DNA of 64,000 nt, from positions 8,505,501-8,569,500 of the forward strand of contig CANTUV010000055.1 of NCBI GenBank assembly GCA_947685225.1. Direction: 5' to 3'. The notes below the pieces were generated by a model that did no database searches, had not been told where the DNA came from, and worked only from the letters and a program-made list of their open reading frames with translations. Source of the DNA: Garcia nutans (lineage: Eukaryota > Streptophyta > Magnoliopsida > Malpighiales > Euphorbiaceae). Made by a program: the position numbers and the translations under genes. Of the stretch, positions 1-11,732 are shown in pieces (within the stretch, counting starts at the first letter, position 1; each line of letters begins with the position of its first letter).

Positions 1-57
<57 letters not shown>
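1..57. repeat. (AAT)19 microsatellite
   Basis: Nineteen uninterrupted AAT units open the window. The related 3' copy of this LTR has a similar but shorter AT-rich simple repeat just before its matching segment (about 33860-33899), so the array probably expanded inside the LTR. Confidence 0.95.
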
Positions 58-270
58 CGAACTATGGAGACTTTGATTCTATTAAGTGGATATATAACAA
101 TTGAAATCAAATTTTAAATTCAAGTCCACTTTGATAAAAAAAAATACCTTTTTAAAAAATATATTAACATATTACAAAAATATTAAATATAAAAAATATT
201 TAATAAAAATATAAAATTAGAATAATTATATTCAGAGAGTGGGCATAATTTAAAAAATAGTAATCATAAA
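1..270 (+). repeat. 5' LTR remnant of element C (truncated)
   Basis: Positions 58-270 align collinearly with 33900-34112. Both share the phrases agtggatat, aattgaaat and taccttttta, and both run through a stretch ending in ttcaga-agt and gcataatttaaaaaat. The downstream copy lies inside the 3' LTR of the Tat-like element, so this is most simply its 5' LTR. Similarity stops abruptly at 270 and gag-like coding begins at once. The LTR 3' end, primer-binding site and leader are therefore missing. The LTR start lies outside the window. Confidence 0.7.
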
Positions 271-1879
271 TGCATAAAGAACCTTCCACATCATATCAAC
301 ATGTTCTTATTGACGAAGCTGTCATGGAAAAAATATATTCCACAGATGATAAAGATGTAGCCTATTGGATTCGAGAGGCTAAAAAAGGACTTTTGAGCTT
401 CACAGAAAAAATATAAAACTTAAATATGAAATAGCAAAAGTCCAGATGTAAGAGTCTAACAAAATGAATAGGAAGATGACAATCTTGGAAGCTGAAAGAA
501 AAACTTTTGAATAGAATAGGAAAATAATAAGTTAAAGGAAGAAATGTTTATACTCCAACAATTGTTAGAGGGGTATAAAGAAAGGGAACGAAGTATGAAG
601 AGCGAGATAGAAGCTTTAGTGGAGGAATCATGCCAGCAATAAAATAATGTCCAAAATTTAGTATGAAAAATCCAAGCATATCAAGATCAAATGGATCAAT
701 TGGCTGTTCTATGGATCAAATTTTGGTTGAGAAAAATGATATAGCCACACGCCTGAGATCATACTGGGAAGACTGTGTCTTTTATCAAGATAATTTTATA
801 AGGGTATGTACCTAGACTGATCATCTCATAGAAAAATTAAAAGAACTAGCTTAACAAGCAAGCTCCATGGCCTAAGAGGTAAATGACATGAAGATAATTT
901 ATATGTTAGTGGTATCATATGGATAAGAGCTCTATAATTTACTGGAAAGATGTATCAAAAACTTTTCTATTATAGAAGATTCAGATGGAGGTCACAAAGA
1001 GTTAATAGGATTTGATTCCTTCTATAATTTGATAAGCAATATATATATTGTAATGTATTGAAAAATGATCAATTATTTATTTAATTATTTTATTTACTTT
1101 ATTTTATTATTATTTGTTAAATGAGTTTACATAATTGTTGCATCATAATTCAAATAAAAATTGGTAAATAAAAATATTTTCTAATGCAAAATAAATATAC
1201 CATCAGGAATGTCAACATGGCCTAGCTTTTAAAAAATAAACCTGACTTAACTCACCGTTACGGGACTCATTGAAAGACCAGACTTATGAAAAACTAAGCT
1301 CAAGAAGAAATGAGGCGAGATATCAATCGGATAAAGGATAGGTTAGAAGAAGTTTCAGAAATAAGAAATCAACTGGCACAAGTCATGGAATTAATCAAAT
1401 GCAAGAACACCATAGAAACTATACCTAATGCCTCAGAATTAGAAACTCTGATAGTCTGTCCTTTTATAGGTGCCATGGGGGATCCTGCATATCCACCAAG
1501 TTTTATTTCATAATATAAGTCAGTAGAAGGGGGACCAAGTAATAGTACTCATCCAACAGAAAATATTGATGTTTCTCAACTTTTTCAAAGAATGCCACAA
1601 GGGGATCAAGCAAGAGAAGCTCAAATAAATCCAAAGCCTTCTATTTTTCTTGAAACACCCATAGTTATCCCAAACTTAGATGACCCAAAGGTGCAAAGTG
1701 ATTTTAAAAGAGCTAGTCATGAGCATGTTTCAGAAAAGATAGAATAGTTAGAGGAGGATTTAAAAGCGATTGAAGGGATTAATGTGTATGGAACCACCGA
1801 CGCATCCCAGTTCAGCCCGGTACCTAATGTGACTATACCATTGAAATTTAAGAATTCTGACTTTGAAAAATATAATAGA
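270..1879 (+). pseudogene. gag: Element C gag, N-terminal part (decayed)
   Basis: A broken reading frame from an ATG at 270 encodes a charged, coiled-coil-rich N-terminal gag region typical of Tat/Ogre elements. It has the segments MEKIYSTDDKDVAYW, then RLRSYWEDCVFYQDNF, then a helical segment at about 1310-1400 (INRIKDRLEEVSEIRNQLAQ). It ends with VPNVTIPLKFKNSDFEKY, which matches the conserved stretch just before the gag core. Many stops and frameshifts are present, and an AT-rich stretch at about 1040-1200 interrupts the coding. Gag would form the cytoplasmic virus-like particle that packages the element RNA. The solo LTR at 1885 cuts it right after the FEKY motif. Non-functional. Confidence 0.75.
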
Positions 1880-1884
1880 CTATC
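1880..1884. other. Target-site duplication ctatc (left copy)
   Basis: The pentamer ctatc lies immediately before the TG that opens the solo LTR and is repeated at 3240-3244 directly after its terminal CA. Five bases is the usual LTR-retrotransposon duplication size. Confidence 0.9.
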
Positions 1885-3239
1885 TGTTAGTGTATGTGCC
1901 CTAGGCCATTTATTTGGATCTTTATGTTATACATTCATTATTAATAAATGAGGTTTTATTATCATTATTGTTTATTTGCATGTTACACAATTTTAATATT
2001 TGTCCATGGTTTATTATTGTTATAGAGATAAAAAATAATAATTCTTAACCAGTATGAACATTGATTTGATAATCATCAGATGGTTATGTGTATAGTGATA
2101 CAAATCAATTTCATAGATACTTGTTAGAGAACAATGTATTGGATAGACCCATCATGAGATTACTACATGGGTTAATGTCATAAGTAAATCTCATGATAGT
2201 TATGTATTAATTCTTTGACTTGAGATTGTCATAGTTTCCAATATAAGGACTATTATATTTTGACATGATCAAACATTATCCGTAACTGGATAGTAATAAA
2301 GGTTATGATCATATATGATAGAAATTATGTAGAGGATAATGAACAATCAAGATAGAATTTGTCCCTCTCTTTGAGAGAGATATCTTTTGGGTCCCTCGAT
2401 AAGTGAGACTGTGAAATGCATGGCCGTGCTCAAATGAATTAATAGTGTGATCAATTTTATTTGTTTTTATCAGTCTACTTGGAGATCGAGTAATCATAAG
2501 TTTGGACAATATAAGTATGACGTTGACCATGACTTATGTTCAAGCTAGATATCGTGTGACAAAGGGATTAATGCATATACTATTATTAGGCAAATTGGAC
2601 ATTCCTTATATTAATTGGGTAGTTGTAATGCCTTGCTAGAGGCCAATTACGACTTGTTGGTTCAATAGAGATTAAATTGACTGCCAATTAATATGGGCCT
2701 ATCGGATCACACACAAGAATGCGCTTTGGGCTGGATATAATATTAATAATATTAATATTAGATATTAATATTTATTATTATTATTATTTTCATTTTTTTT
2801 ATATATATTATTAGATAATATATTCAGAATCCTTATTAGATTTGGATTCTGAATTTGACTTACCTTATCCAATTTCGAATTGGATTCTGGAGTGAATATA
2901 TTCACTCCAGACGTTAAGTCTTCTTAGAGGTAACATTAGAAAAAGAAAGAGGACGAAAACAAAGGAATCCTAATACGTTTTAGAGAAAATATTTTTTTAG
3001 CCTTCGCCGTTGCAGAGAGCTAGCACTCCAGACGGTAGCATTCGTGTGGATACGCGATAGAGGGTGTTTCGTGATCGAGGCATCTCTTCCAAACTGTGAT
3101 TTCGAATCATTAACAGGTTAGTTCTTTGAACACTTTCATCGAATTAAATGAACAGCATGGATCCTGGTGGGAAATCAGAGATCAAAAATTTTTCCACTGC
3201 GTGTTTTTGGTTTGCAGTGATCTCCTTGATTTTCTAACA
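1885..3239 (+). mobile_element. Solo LTR (probably Ty1/copia type), 1355 bp
   Basis: The unit begins TGTTAGTGTATG and ends TTTCTAACA. It is flanked by perfect 5-bp duplications ctatc (1880-1884 and 3240-3244). The ends carry the inverted TGTTAG/CTAACA. No internal coding region or second LTR copy is present, so this is the product of LTR-LTR recombination. Removing it joins the two gag segments of element C at the expected place. The copia assignment rests on the general look of the LTR, which has many short direct and inverted words and a long G+C-richer 3' third, and is an inference. Strand is assigned on the same impression. Confidence 0.88.
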
Positions 3240-3244
3240 CTATC

Positions 3245-4330
3245 TTGTCCTCAAAGTCACCTATCAATGTTCTGTAGTAGAATGGCAACATATATTAGTA
3301 ATAAAAAAATAATTGATTCATGTTTTTCAAGAAAGGCTTACAAGACCAGCAATGAGATGGTACATGACTTTAGATCAAACACACTTTTGGAGATGGAAAG
3401 ATCTTGTAAATGCTTTCATGAAGCAATATACGTACAAAGATAGAGAGATAAAGCATCACAAGTCAGTCCCCCTCTCACATATAAGGAGATAATATCCAAT
3501 TTCTTATATACACTAGGACAACCATTTTATAACATCTTGCTAGCTAATACAACTACCAACTTTTCAGATTTGGTTCTAGCTGGGGAAAGGATTGAGCAAA
3601 GCATAAAAAAAGGAAAATTGAGGAGTGAAGTAGTAAAATGAGTAGCTCAAAATGATAATATTCAAGCAAAAAGAAAGAGGGAGAAACCCACATGATAGGA
3701 AGACATCTATAGCCTAAAGAAACTTACTATCATCTCACAATGCTATTTATTCTACTCCACTTAGTGTTCCTACGCTTGCTCAAGGAGCAAATAATAGAAC
3801 AAATTAACCTAATCAAAATGGTAATAAAATAATAGCTCTCAAAAAAGGAGAATAGAAACATTTGATCATATCTCGATAACTTATGCAAAATTGCTTCCTT
3901 AATTTCCACAAAGACAATAAGTGTTTTTGATGCCATTAGAACCTATGAAGCCACCTTATCCTAAGTAGTATGATCCCAATGTAAAGTGTGAGTACTATAC
4001 AGGGACACTTGGGCATTCTATTAAAAATTACACTGTATCTAAAAGAAATGTCCAGAGTCTTTTAAATACAAGATGGTTGAAATTTAACCAAAAATTAAAG
4101 ACCCCTAATATGAATAATAATCCTTTGCCAAATCTTGATGGAGGCAAAATTAATATCATTATTAATGATGAGGTCCCACAATATAAGGAAAAGGTAAAGG
4201 AAATTCAAATGCCTATGGGAGAACATTTTCAAATTTTAATCAAAGATTGATTAGATTTTAAAAGCCAATTAGGAGACAAACCTTCCCCTCAACACGAACC
4301 TTTTTGTGATTACCATGGTACGACATTAAG
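3245..4330 (+). pseudogene. gag: Element C gag, core and first half of zinc-finger segment
   Basis: This continues the gag cut by the solo LTR. Visible segments are CPQSHLSMFCSRMA (conserved gag-core entry), RWYMTLDQTHFWRWKDLVNAF after a +1 shift near 3335, and DLVLAGERIEQ. A CEYY-GTLGHSIKN segment near 3990-4030 is followed by NNNPLPNLDGG, the usual Tat gag linker, and a second FCDYHG segment at about 4305. The frame ends abruptly at 4330 because element A inserted between the DYHG half and the GHTTNEC half of this second CCHC-like segment. The other half resumes at 25693. Several stops and shifts are present. Confidence 0.8.
4326..4330. other. Target-site duplication ttaag (left copy, element A)
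   Basis: ttaag precedes the left LTR of element A and ttagg follows the right LTR at 25688-25692. The single mismatch fits old age. The right copy preserves the glycine codon expected in the interrupted gag segment, so the left copy is the mutated one. Confidence 0.8.
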
Positions 4331-7164
4331 TGTCACACCCCATTTTTAGAAGTACAACGATCCTAGGGTCTAGGTAGGCTTAATGCCACCAGGCACCATG
4401 TAGAATTCAACTAATTTATGTATTCATACATATTAATTAATTGCACTATTGAATTACAATTTCATATCACAACTTTTAATATTTACTCATAATTATATGA
4501 TATATTATTACACATTTATTTTCATATTATATATTATATACATTTTTTTTATATTATAGATTACTTCCACACTTTATTAAAATATTCACAATAGCACTAC
4601 AGAGCAACTAGAGTATATCACAAACGTAATTATTTAATAACATATGATAGTATTTGTTAATTATATTTAACAGTATTTGTTAATTATATTATTCTCAAGC
4701 TTCTTGTTGAAAGAAGAAATTAAAAAGCTGATGGTCTTGGGTCATCTCTATCTGAAACCACAGATGATAGGGTGAGTCATCAACTCAGTGAGATTATAGT
4801 ATCACAAGGATATGATATACAATAAAATAGTTTAAGGTTCAAGAATAATAAATACATAAGGTAGCAATCCAATAAAGATATAACAATAAAATTTAATCAA
4901 TAAAAAAGGCCCACAATAATTGGACCAATATCACAAAAGCAAATCACATAATATGACAGATAACATATAGCAATAGCACTAAAGAAAACATATTATTATT
5001 CCAGTGATATCACGCATCATATTCACATAAGGGTAGCTTCTACCTTATAAATTAAAAACTTCTATGTGCACATAGCCTGTTGGTATAGCCCTATCAAGTT
5101 AAAATTCTATCATATTGGCTAATCAAATAGCTTGATATAATCACATAGGCCTAGATGCCAGAGTTTCACAATTTAAAATTATAAGAAAACAAGCAACAAG
5201 ATGATATCAAATGGCCCAAGTATCAACAATAGTTTAAATTTCATTAAAGAATTCCAAAGTGACAAAATAAGGGATGGACAATATAACTCACCTTGAACAT
5301 GCAAATTTGATTTCTCTAAGTTATTAAAAATAATTGGTTGGTTCGATGGCAATACTCGACCTAAATTCACATGTACACATAAATCGTACATTTAGATTTA
5401 TTTTTAATTTATTATTTGTCATTATTGTTTTAATTTTTTATTAGGCATCTATGCCTTGTTTTAGCATCTTAATATGTCATAAGATTTATTTTATAATTAT
5501 AGATTTAAAAATCACAAAATTATATTACAACAAGGCTATGTAATTAAGTAAGTTCTAAAAATGGGCCGTATGCCTATATAAATGCATTAGCTTCCTCAAG
5601 TTTTTGATTTATTTATTCATTAAATTAGCATTTGGCCTGTTGGAAACATTAAATACACATATTAAACTTTATGTTCATCTATTACATTCCTATATTTATA
5701 ATTAGATCAAATATATTGTGTCATGATTAATTTAGCCTCAAGTCAACAAAATACCTAAATTTTAGCATTTGAGTAGTTTGTATTCATTTAATTATATATT
5801 AATTTCTTCAGATTAATTTGACCTAAAATTTCTCCAAGAAATTCCTAACATACTACATGACTTCTCTGTAAATTTTCATGAATTATAGATTTCATTTAGA
5901 TAGGTAAACAATACAAATGCAATAGTAACATTTTCAGTGATATTCATTCAGACTATTAGAATGAAAAGTTTATATTCATTTAATTGCCCACTCATTTTTC
6001 CTCATCATTTGGACTTGACCTTTTACCAAAACCTTCCTAATGAATTTTAATGCTCGTTTTCATATTGAAATAAATAAAACATAGTAGCTAAATTATTGAC
6101 AGTTCAAGTTGTACAATTTAGACAAATTTGAGTATTAGGGTTTCTAATTTCATTCATTTCAATTTCTTTCAATATAAATTAATTTGCAACATCCTAAACA
6201 CTTATTTAACATGTATAAATGATAATTTTTAGCTCAGGTTTAGTAAATAATAGATTTAAAGCTAGAGGAATAAAATTAAACGATTAACGTTCAAAATTTC
6301 TAGATTTCTTACCTTTAGGAGTTCATTTTTCCTTCTTTGCCTTTATTTCTCTTTGTTGATGTAATTTTTCACTTTGGATCACTTCTAGACATAAGAAATT
6401 ATCTTAGGAATGGGTTATGGTGGCTGGAAAAAGAAATAAAATCGTGATAAGAAAGATGTGTTTTGATAGAAAGGAGAAAGAAGATAAGAACTAAATTTTG
6501 ATATCTTTTTTTTTTAATTATGATTTTTCTAGCTCGCTCCCTATTCAAAAGTGGTGAGTCACCCACTTAATTTGGTAGAAATATGGTTGGAAATTATATG
6601 AGTAAAATGTCCATTTTGCCCTTCAAATATCTTATACTCTTTTGTTAACTTGAATGCCCTTTTTGTCTTTTCACATCATAAATTTCTACCTATAATTGTA
6701 ATTAATTTATTTAAAATTATTTTCACTTCAAATTTTCAATTTATTTTATTTTATATGGTTTTAATTTATATTATCATGTTAAGGTATTATTAATTAAGTT
6801 GTAATGTATTTTGAGTATAATACCTAAGATTTTTATACATATGAGTTACCGTAGATAAAGTGTTTTAAAATTTCCATTTTCAACACTTTAGTAACTTGTA
6901 AATTTCACTTCTTTATATATATATATATATATATATAAATTAATGATTCTTTCATCACTCTAGTAGGTCATTTTGTTTATCTAATAGTTTGTATACAAAT
7001 ATAATTTGTTATTTTATACTTTACAGTTAATTGGTTTGATTTACAATCATTATGAGTTGTAGAGTTTTCAATTTAAGTACTTTAGATTTTTTTGTTTATG
7101 TTACTTTGGCACATTAAAATTTTATTTCAATCAAGCACGTTTGTACTTCATCTAGAGTATTACA
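4331..7164 (-). repeat. 3' LTR of element A
   Basis: Starts tgtcacaccc and ends tattaca on the + strand, which reads TGTAATA to GGTGTGACA in the element's orientation. It pairs over its whole length with 22855-25687 and contains a (TA)n stretch at about 6913-6938 that is absent from the other copy. By eye the first ~165 bases differ at roughly 22 positions, which suggests an old insertion. No coding content. Confidence 0.93.
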
Positions 7165-7175
7165 TTCTCTCCCCT
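7165..7175 (-). other. Polypurine tract of element A
   Basis: On the minus strand this reads AGGGGAGAGAA directly upstream of the LTR, the position where plus-strand DNA synthesis is primed. It fixes the element's orientation together with the primer-binding site at 22838-22850. Confidence 0.8.
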
Positions 7176-7207
7176 AATTAAAATTCATCCTTGAATTTTC
7201 TAAAGTA

Positions 7208-8460
7208 ATCACCCACTAAAAAGATGAGGATATCTATCTAACATCTCAGACTCAGTTTTTCAAGTATATTCTCCTAGTGATTGACTTTGCTACAAAATTT
7301 TTACCATAGGAATATCCTTATTTCTAAGTCTTTTAACTTGCTTATCATCTATTACTACAGGTACTTCCTGATAGGTCAAATATTGTTACAAGTCCACTGG
7401 TGGAGCTTGTAAAAAGTAGGATGGATCAGAAATATATTTTTAAAGCATCAAAACATGGAACACTTGATGCACTTGCTCCATATTGGGTAGCAGTGACAAA
7501 CAGTATGAAATGAATCCCACTCTTTCTAAGATCTCAAATGGACCAATGTACCTTGGTGAGAGATTTTCTTTCTTATCAAATCTTATGACTCCCTTCATTG
7601 GTGACACCTTCTGAAATACATGTTCACCAATATTAAATTGAACATCTTTTCTTTTAGGATCTGCATAGCTCTTCTGGCGGCTGAAGACTATCTTTAAACA
7701 TTCTTGAATTAATTGTACTTTCTCTATGGTTTCTTGAATAAGTTATAGGCCTTCTATATATCTTTCACCAATTTCATTCCAACATACAGGGGATCTACAC
7801 TTTCTTTCATATAATGCTTCATAGGGTTTCATCGGTATAGTTGAATGGTAGTTATTATTATAGGCAAATTCAATCAATGGCAAATGCTTGTCCCAAGTGC
7901 CTCCAAAATCCAAAATTCACAATCTCAACATATCTTCTAAGGTTTGAATAGTTCTCTCTATTCACCCATCTGTTTATGGATGAAATACAGTGCTGAAATC
8001 TAACTTTGTTCCCAATGTTTTCTGTAACTTCTGCCAGAATCTGAAAGTGAATTGTGTTCCTCTATCAGAAATGATGGAAATAGACACTCCATGTAAACTT
8101 ATTATCATATCTAAATATATTTAGGTATATTAAGATATAGAAAATGAGCATATTTCATCAATCTATCAATAATCACCTATATAGAATCATAGCCTGCAGA
8201 TGTTTTAGGTAATCCAACCACAAAATCTATAGTAATCATCTCCCATTCCCATTCTAGCAGTGGTAATTATTGTAATAGCCCAGATGGCTTTTGATATTCA
8301 AATTTTACTTGTTGGCATGTTAGACACCTTGCTATAAATTTTGTAATATTCTTCTTTATACCAGTCCACCAATAAATATCTTTCAGATCATGATACATTT
8401 TGGTAGTTCCATGATGGGCATTATCGTTTGTATAATAAGCTTCTCTCATTATCTATTCCT
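7208..8460 (-). pseudogene. pol: Element A integrase and C-terminal chromodomain-like region (decayed)
   Basis: Read on the minus strand, the segment at 8449-8267 gives the integrase zinc-binding H-H-C-C region, with HHGTTKMYHDLKDIYWW and then CLTCQQVK. Farther on come the strand ITIDFVVGLPK and the GPY/F-like SPRYIGPFEILERVG (about 7560). The C-terminal end near 7360-7210 has RLRNKDIPMVKILW followed by ESEMLDRYPHLF, the chromodomain-like tail typical of Tekay elements. Integrase would insert the cDNA, and the chromodomain directs insertion to heterochromatin. Stops interrupt the frame in many places. The last sense stretch ends about 45 bases before the polypurine tract. Confidence 0.82.
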
Positions 8461-8639
8461 TTAGATCACTTATTGCTCATACCCAAAGTCGATTGCCACA
8501 TTTCAACACACATTCATCAATTACAAATTCAGAGGTCTTGCATGTGGCATCTTCTTTTATCCTTACCAATTATGGATCTTTATTTTATAGTGTCTTGATT
8601 TGATCAATCAATAATAGTTTAATAGTGAATTGAGCTATC

Positions 8640-9960
8640 AATGCTCCATTATCTTATAAATCAAATCGTATCCCCAAGCCATATAAGTTCTAAACCTCTT
8701 TTACTAATGATCGTCGACCTACATGAATGTGTGTTAAACTCCTCAAAGATTTCCTGCTTAAGGCATCCACTACCATATTACCTTTGCCTGGATGATATAA
8801 GATCTCACAATCATAGTCCTTAAGCAGCTCCATCTATCTACATTGTCTAAGATTTAGATCTTTTTATTGAAAGATGTATTTGAGCGTCTTACAATATGTG
8901 AATATCTCACATTTTTTCACCATATAAGTAGTGTCTCCAAATCTTCAAAGCAAATACCATTGCTGCCATTTTCAAATCATGAGTAGGATAATTTACCTCA
9001 TGCTTCCTCAATTGTCTAGAGGTATAGGCAATCACCCTATCATTCTGCATCAAAACATAGCCAAGTCCCACTTTGGATGCATCACAATATACTGTAAATT
9101 TTCCTCCTTCAATTGGACTTCTACAAATTTTTTATAATAACCAATTAATCCTAGAAAACTCATTATTTCTGTAACATTTATTGGTCGAGGCCAATCAGCT
9201 ACTACTTCAATTTTTTTTAGGATCTATGTGTAACCCTTCACTTGTGATCACATGTCCTAAGAAAGATACTTTCTCTTTTTAAAATTCATATTAAGATATT
9301 TTAGCAAATAATTGATTCTCCCTTAATGTCTGTAATGCTATCATTAAGTGCTCTTCATGCTCAATCTGATTCCTGGAGTAAATCAGTATATTATCTATAA
9401 AAACAACCACAAATTTATCTAAGTATGACTTGAAAATCCAATTCATCATATCCATAAATATTGCAGGTGTATTAGTGAGACCAAAAGGTAGTACTAGAAA
9501 CTCATAATGGCCATATCTAGTATGAAATGCAGTTTTAGGTACGTCTTTCTTCTTGATTCTCAAAAGATGGTACCAGAGTGAAGATCTATCTTAGAAAAAT
9601 ATCTTGCCCATTGTAGTTGATCAAACAAATCATCAATTCTAGGTAAATAATATTTATTCTTTATAGTCACCTTGTTCAACTATCTGTAGTCTATAAACAT
9701 TCAAAATGAACCATCTTTCTTCTTAATAAACAATACTGATGCACCCATGGTGAACTGTTAGGTCTAATGAAGCCTTCATCCAAAAGATCTTGTAATTATA
9801 CTTTCAACTCCTTCAACTCTATTGGAGCCATTCTGTATAGAGGAATAGAAATAGGCACTCTACCAGGTAGCAAATCTATACTAAACTTTATCTCCCTCTT
9901 TAGAGGCAAAGTGGTCAGATCATCAGGGAATACATCAGAAAACTCTCATACTATAGGTAT
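8640..9960 (-). pseudogene. pol: Element A reverse transcriptase and RNase H (decayed)
   Basis: The open stretch 9563-9291 encodes the RT palm with HYEFLVLPFGLTNTPAIF and the catalytic box, which here reads FIDN instead of FIDD (residues 55-58). The second catalytic aspartate is therefore changed to asparagine. Downstream on the minus strand come SFLGHVITSEGL, then RNase H with CDASKVGLGYVLMQ (about 9080-9040) and YHPGKGNMVVDALSRK (about 8790). The enzyme would copy element RNA into DNA in the cytoplasmic particle. Frameshifts and stops separate the pieces. Confidence 0.85.
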
Positions 9961-10232
9961 CTGAGCCAAACTAGAGGATGAAACACTAGTATCTCTGACA
10001 TAGGCCAAATACCCTATACACCCCTTTCCTAATAATCTTTTAGCACTAATTAATAATATCATATTGTTTAGCACTTCACTCCTATCCCCATGAAATTCAA
10101 AAATTTTCCTTGATGAACTATGAAATATTACCCTTTTACCATTACAAACAAAGGTAGTAAAATACTTAGACAATCATTTCATTCCCAAAATAACATCAAG
10201 TTCTAACACTGGTAATTCTATCAAATCAACTC

Positions 10233-10493
10233 TTAGGGTTTATCATCTATCATTACCTCACAAGAAGGGTACATATTTTTAACAATAATTTCTTCCTCTA
10301 AAGGAGTAAGCACAGTGAAAGAAATATCAAGCAGTTTGAGAGGTATATGTAATTTAAAAGCAAAATAGGTGGACACAAAAGAATGGGTTGCCCTTGAATC
10401 AAATAACACCCTTCCTTTAACATATTGGATAGAAATGATACATGTAATAACTGCATTTGATGCTTGTGCCTTATGAGGTGATAAGTTATACAC
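10233..10493 (-). pseudogene. pol: Element A aspartic protease (decayed)
   Basis: This 86-residue open stretch carries VLFDSRATHSFVS at residues 29-40. Retroelement proteases have D-S/T-G-A at this point. Here the glycine is arginine (codon AGG at about 10394-10392), consistent with a single G-to-A change. The protease would process the Gag-Pol precursor. It lies between the gag remnant upstream on the minus strand and the RT downstream, as expected for a chromovirus. Confidence 0.78.
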
Positions 10494-10559
10494 TCTCCCT
10501 CTACTCCCACCAGATGGCAGTTGTACTGTAGGTCTCTCAGTAACACTACCTCTTTCAGA

Positions 10560-11690
10560 ACATCTTCTAACTTTACTAGATCTAGGACTCCTTTTTATCT
10601 AGATTGTTGTTTGGGATGTTTGAGGTCTTGTTTCTGCTGTAATCAAAGGATAATATTTAATCCTATGATATATTTGGTACTAGAAAATTCGTAGGTAATA
10701 GCCTCATATGGCCTTCCTGTAGATGGTCTAGGTGGAAGCCTCATTGAGGTTCTTGGTAGATTGGTTTGTGACATAGATTATAATTGTTGCCTAGCAATAG
10801 GTGTTTCTGCTTTTACCTTGCCTCTCTGTCTTATAAAATTTTTAGTTCTAGTCTTTTTCTTCTATTCTCAAGTTTTCTTCTCCCTATTTTCTATTATTCT
10901 TACTTTGTCCATTAGTTTGAAGTAAGAATCATAATCATGAGCAACCAAAATCATGTACAGTGAATTAACTATCCTCATCTGAACTGATGTATTCTTTATG
11001 CTTCATTTGGTACTAGAGCAGGTACATACTTACTCAATTGATTAAACCATCTTGCATATTTAGATATTGTCATACCAGGTGTTTGCACTAACCTCTCAAA
11101 TGCTAAAGCCTTATCTTGCCTAACACTTTCAGGTAGAAACTCTTGCAATACCATCTCTGCAAATTGCTCCCATGTCAAAAGAACATTTCCTTTTAATAAT
11201 CTAACCATAACTCTCTTGTACCATTCCTTCGCATCACTCCTCATCTAGTACCCTGCAAATTCAATTGCTTTCTTGTCTGGACAATAAAGTATTTGAGTCT
11301 TTGATTCCATTTTCTCTAAAAATTCTGTAGGGTCTTCTTCCCCTTTATAGATTGAAAGACTAAGTTTTAAAATTTTTGATAATAGTTTTCTTTCTTCATC
11401 TAATTCCATCTGTGGCGATGGAGATGGACGAACTTGGACTTCATGGACAAGAGCCTGTTATTGTTGTCTTTGTTGTATCATCATTTCTGTCATCAACTCA
11501 TAATTTTTCTGTAATTATTCAAGTCTTTCCATCATCCCAGTTATTCTTTCTTCGGCTGTTGGTGGTTGGGGGGGGGGGGGGGGGGGGGGGAAGAAGTCCT
11601 TACTTTCTCAACTCTTTGCATAGATTCCTCAGAAGGAATAGCTCCCTTAGATCTAATTACCCTAAACTATAGCAAGGTCTTATTCGAGTT
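10560..11690 (-). pseudogene. gag: Element A gag (decayed)
   Basis: A minus-strand ATG at about 11690 opens a broken frame. The region 11350-11250 encodes GEEDPTEFLEKMES, and the open stretch 11244-10996 encodes the gag core (DAKEWYKRV, LTWEQFAEMVLQEFLP, QTPGMTISKYARWFNQLSKY). A run of 23 G (11568-11590), reading as proline codons on the coding strand, lies in the N-terminal third and may have shifted the frame. I do not see an intact CCHC knuckle downstream. Element B sits about 40 bases upstream of the apparent start. Confidence 0.75.
11568..11590. repeat. G23 homopolymer
   Basis: Twenty-three consecutive G on the + strand (C on the coding strand) inside the decayed gag of element A, where a proline-rich stretch is common in Tekay gag proteins. 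Confidence 0.95.
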
Positions 11691-11727
11691 TCCATATCTA
11701 AACTATAAGAGATAAAAAAAATTATTC

Positions 11728-11732
11728 AGTTA
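11728..11732. other. Target-site duplication agtta (left copy, element B)
   Basis: agtta directly precedes the left LTR of element B and is repeated perfectly at 22708-22712 after the right LTR. Confidence 0.93.

Noticed and set aside
7165..11700. Several + strand frames of 60-98 codons across this stretch
   Set aside because: They are reverse-strand shadows of element A gag-pol, whose minus-strand motifs are clear.
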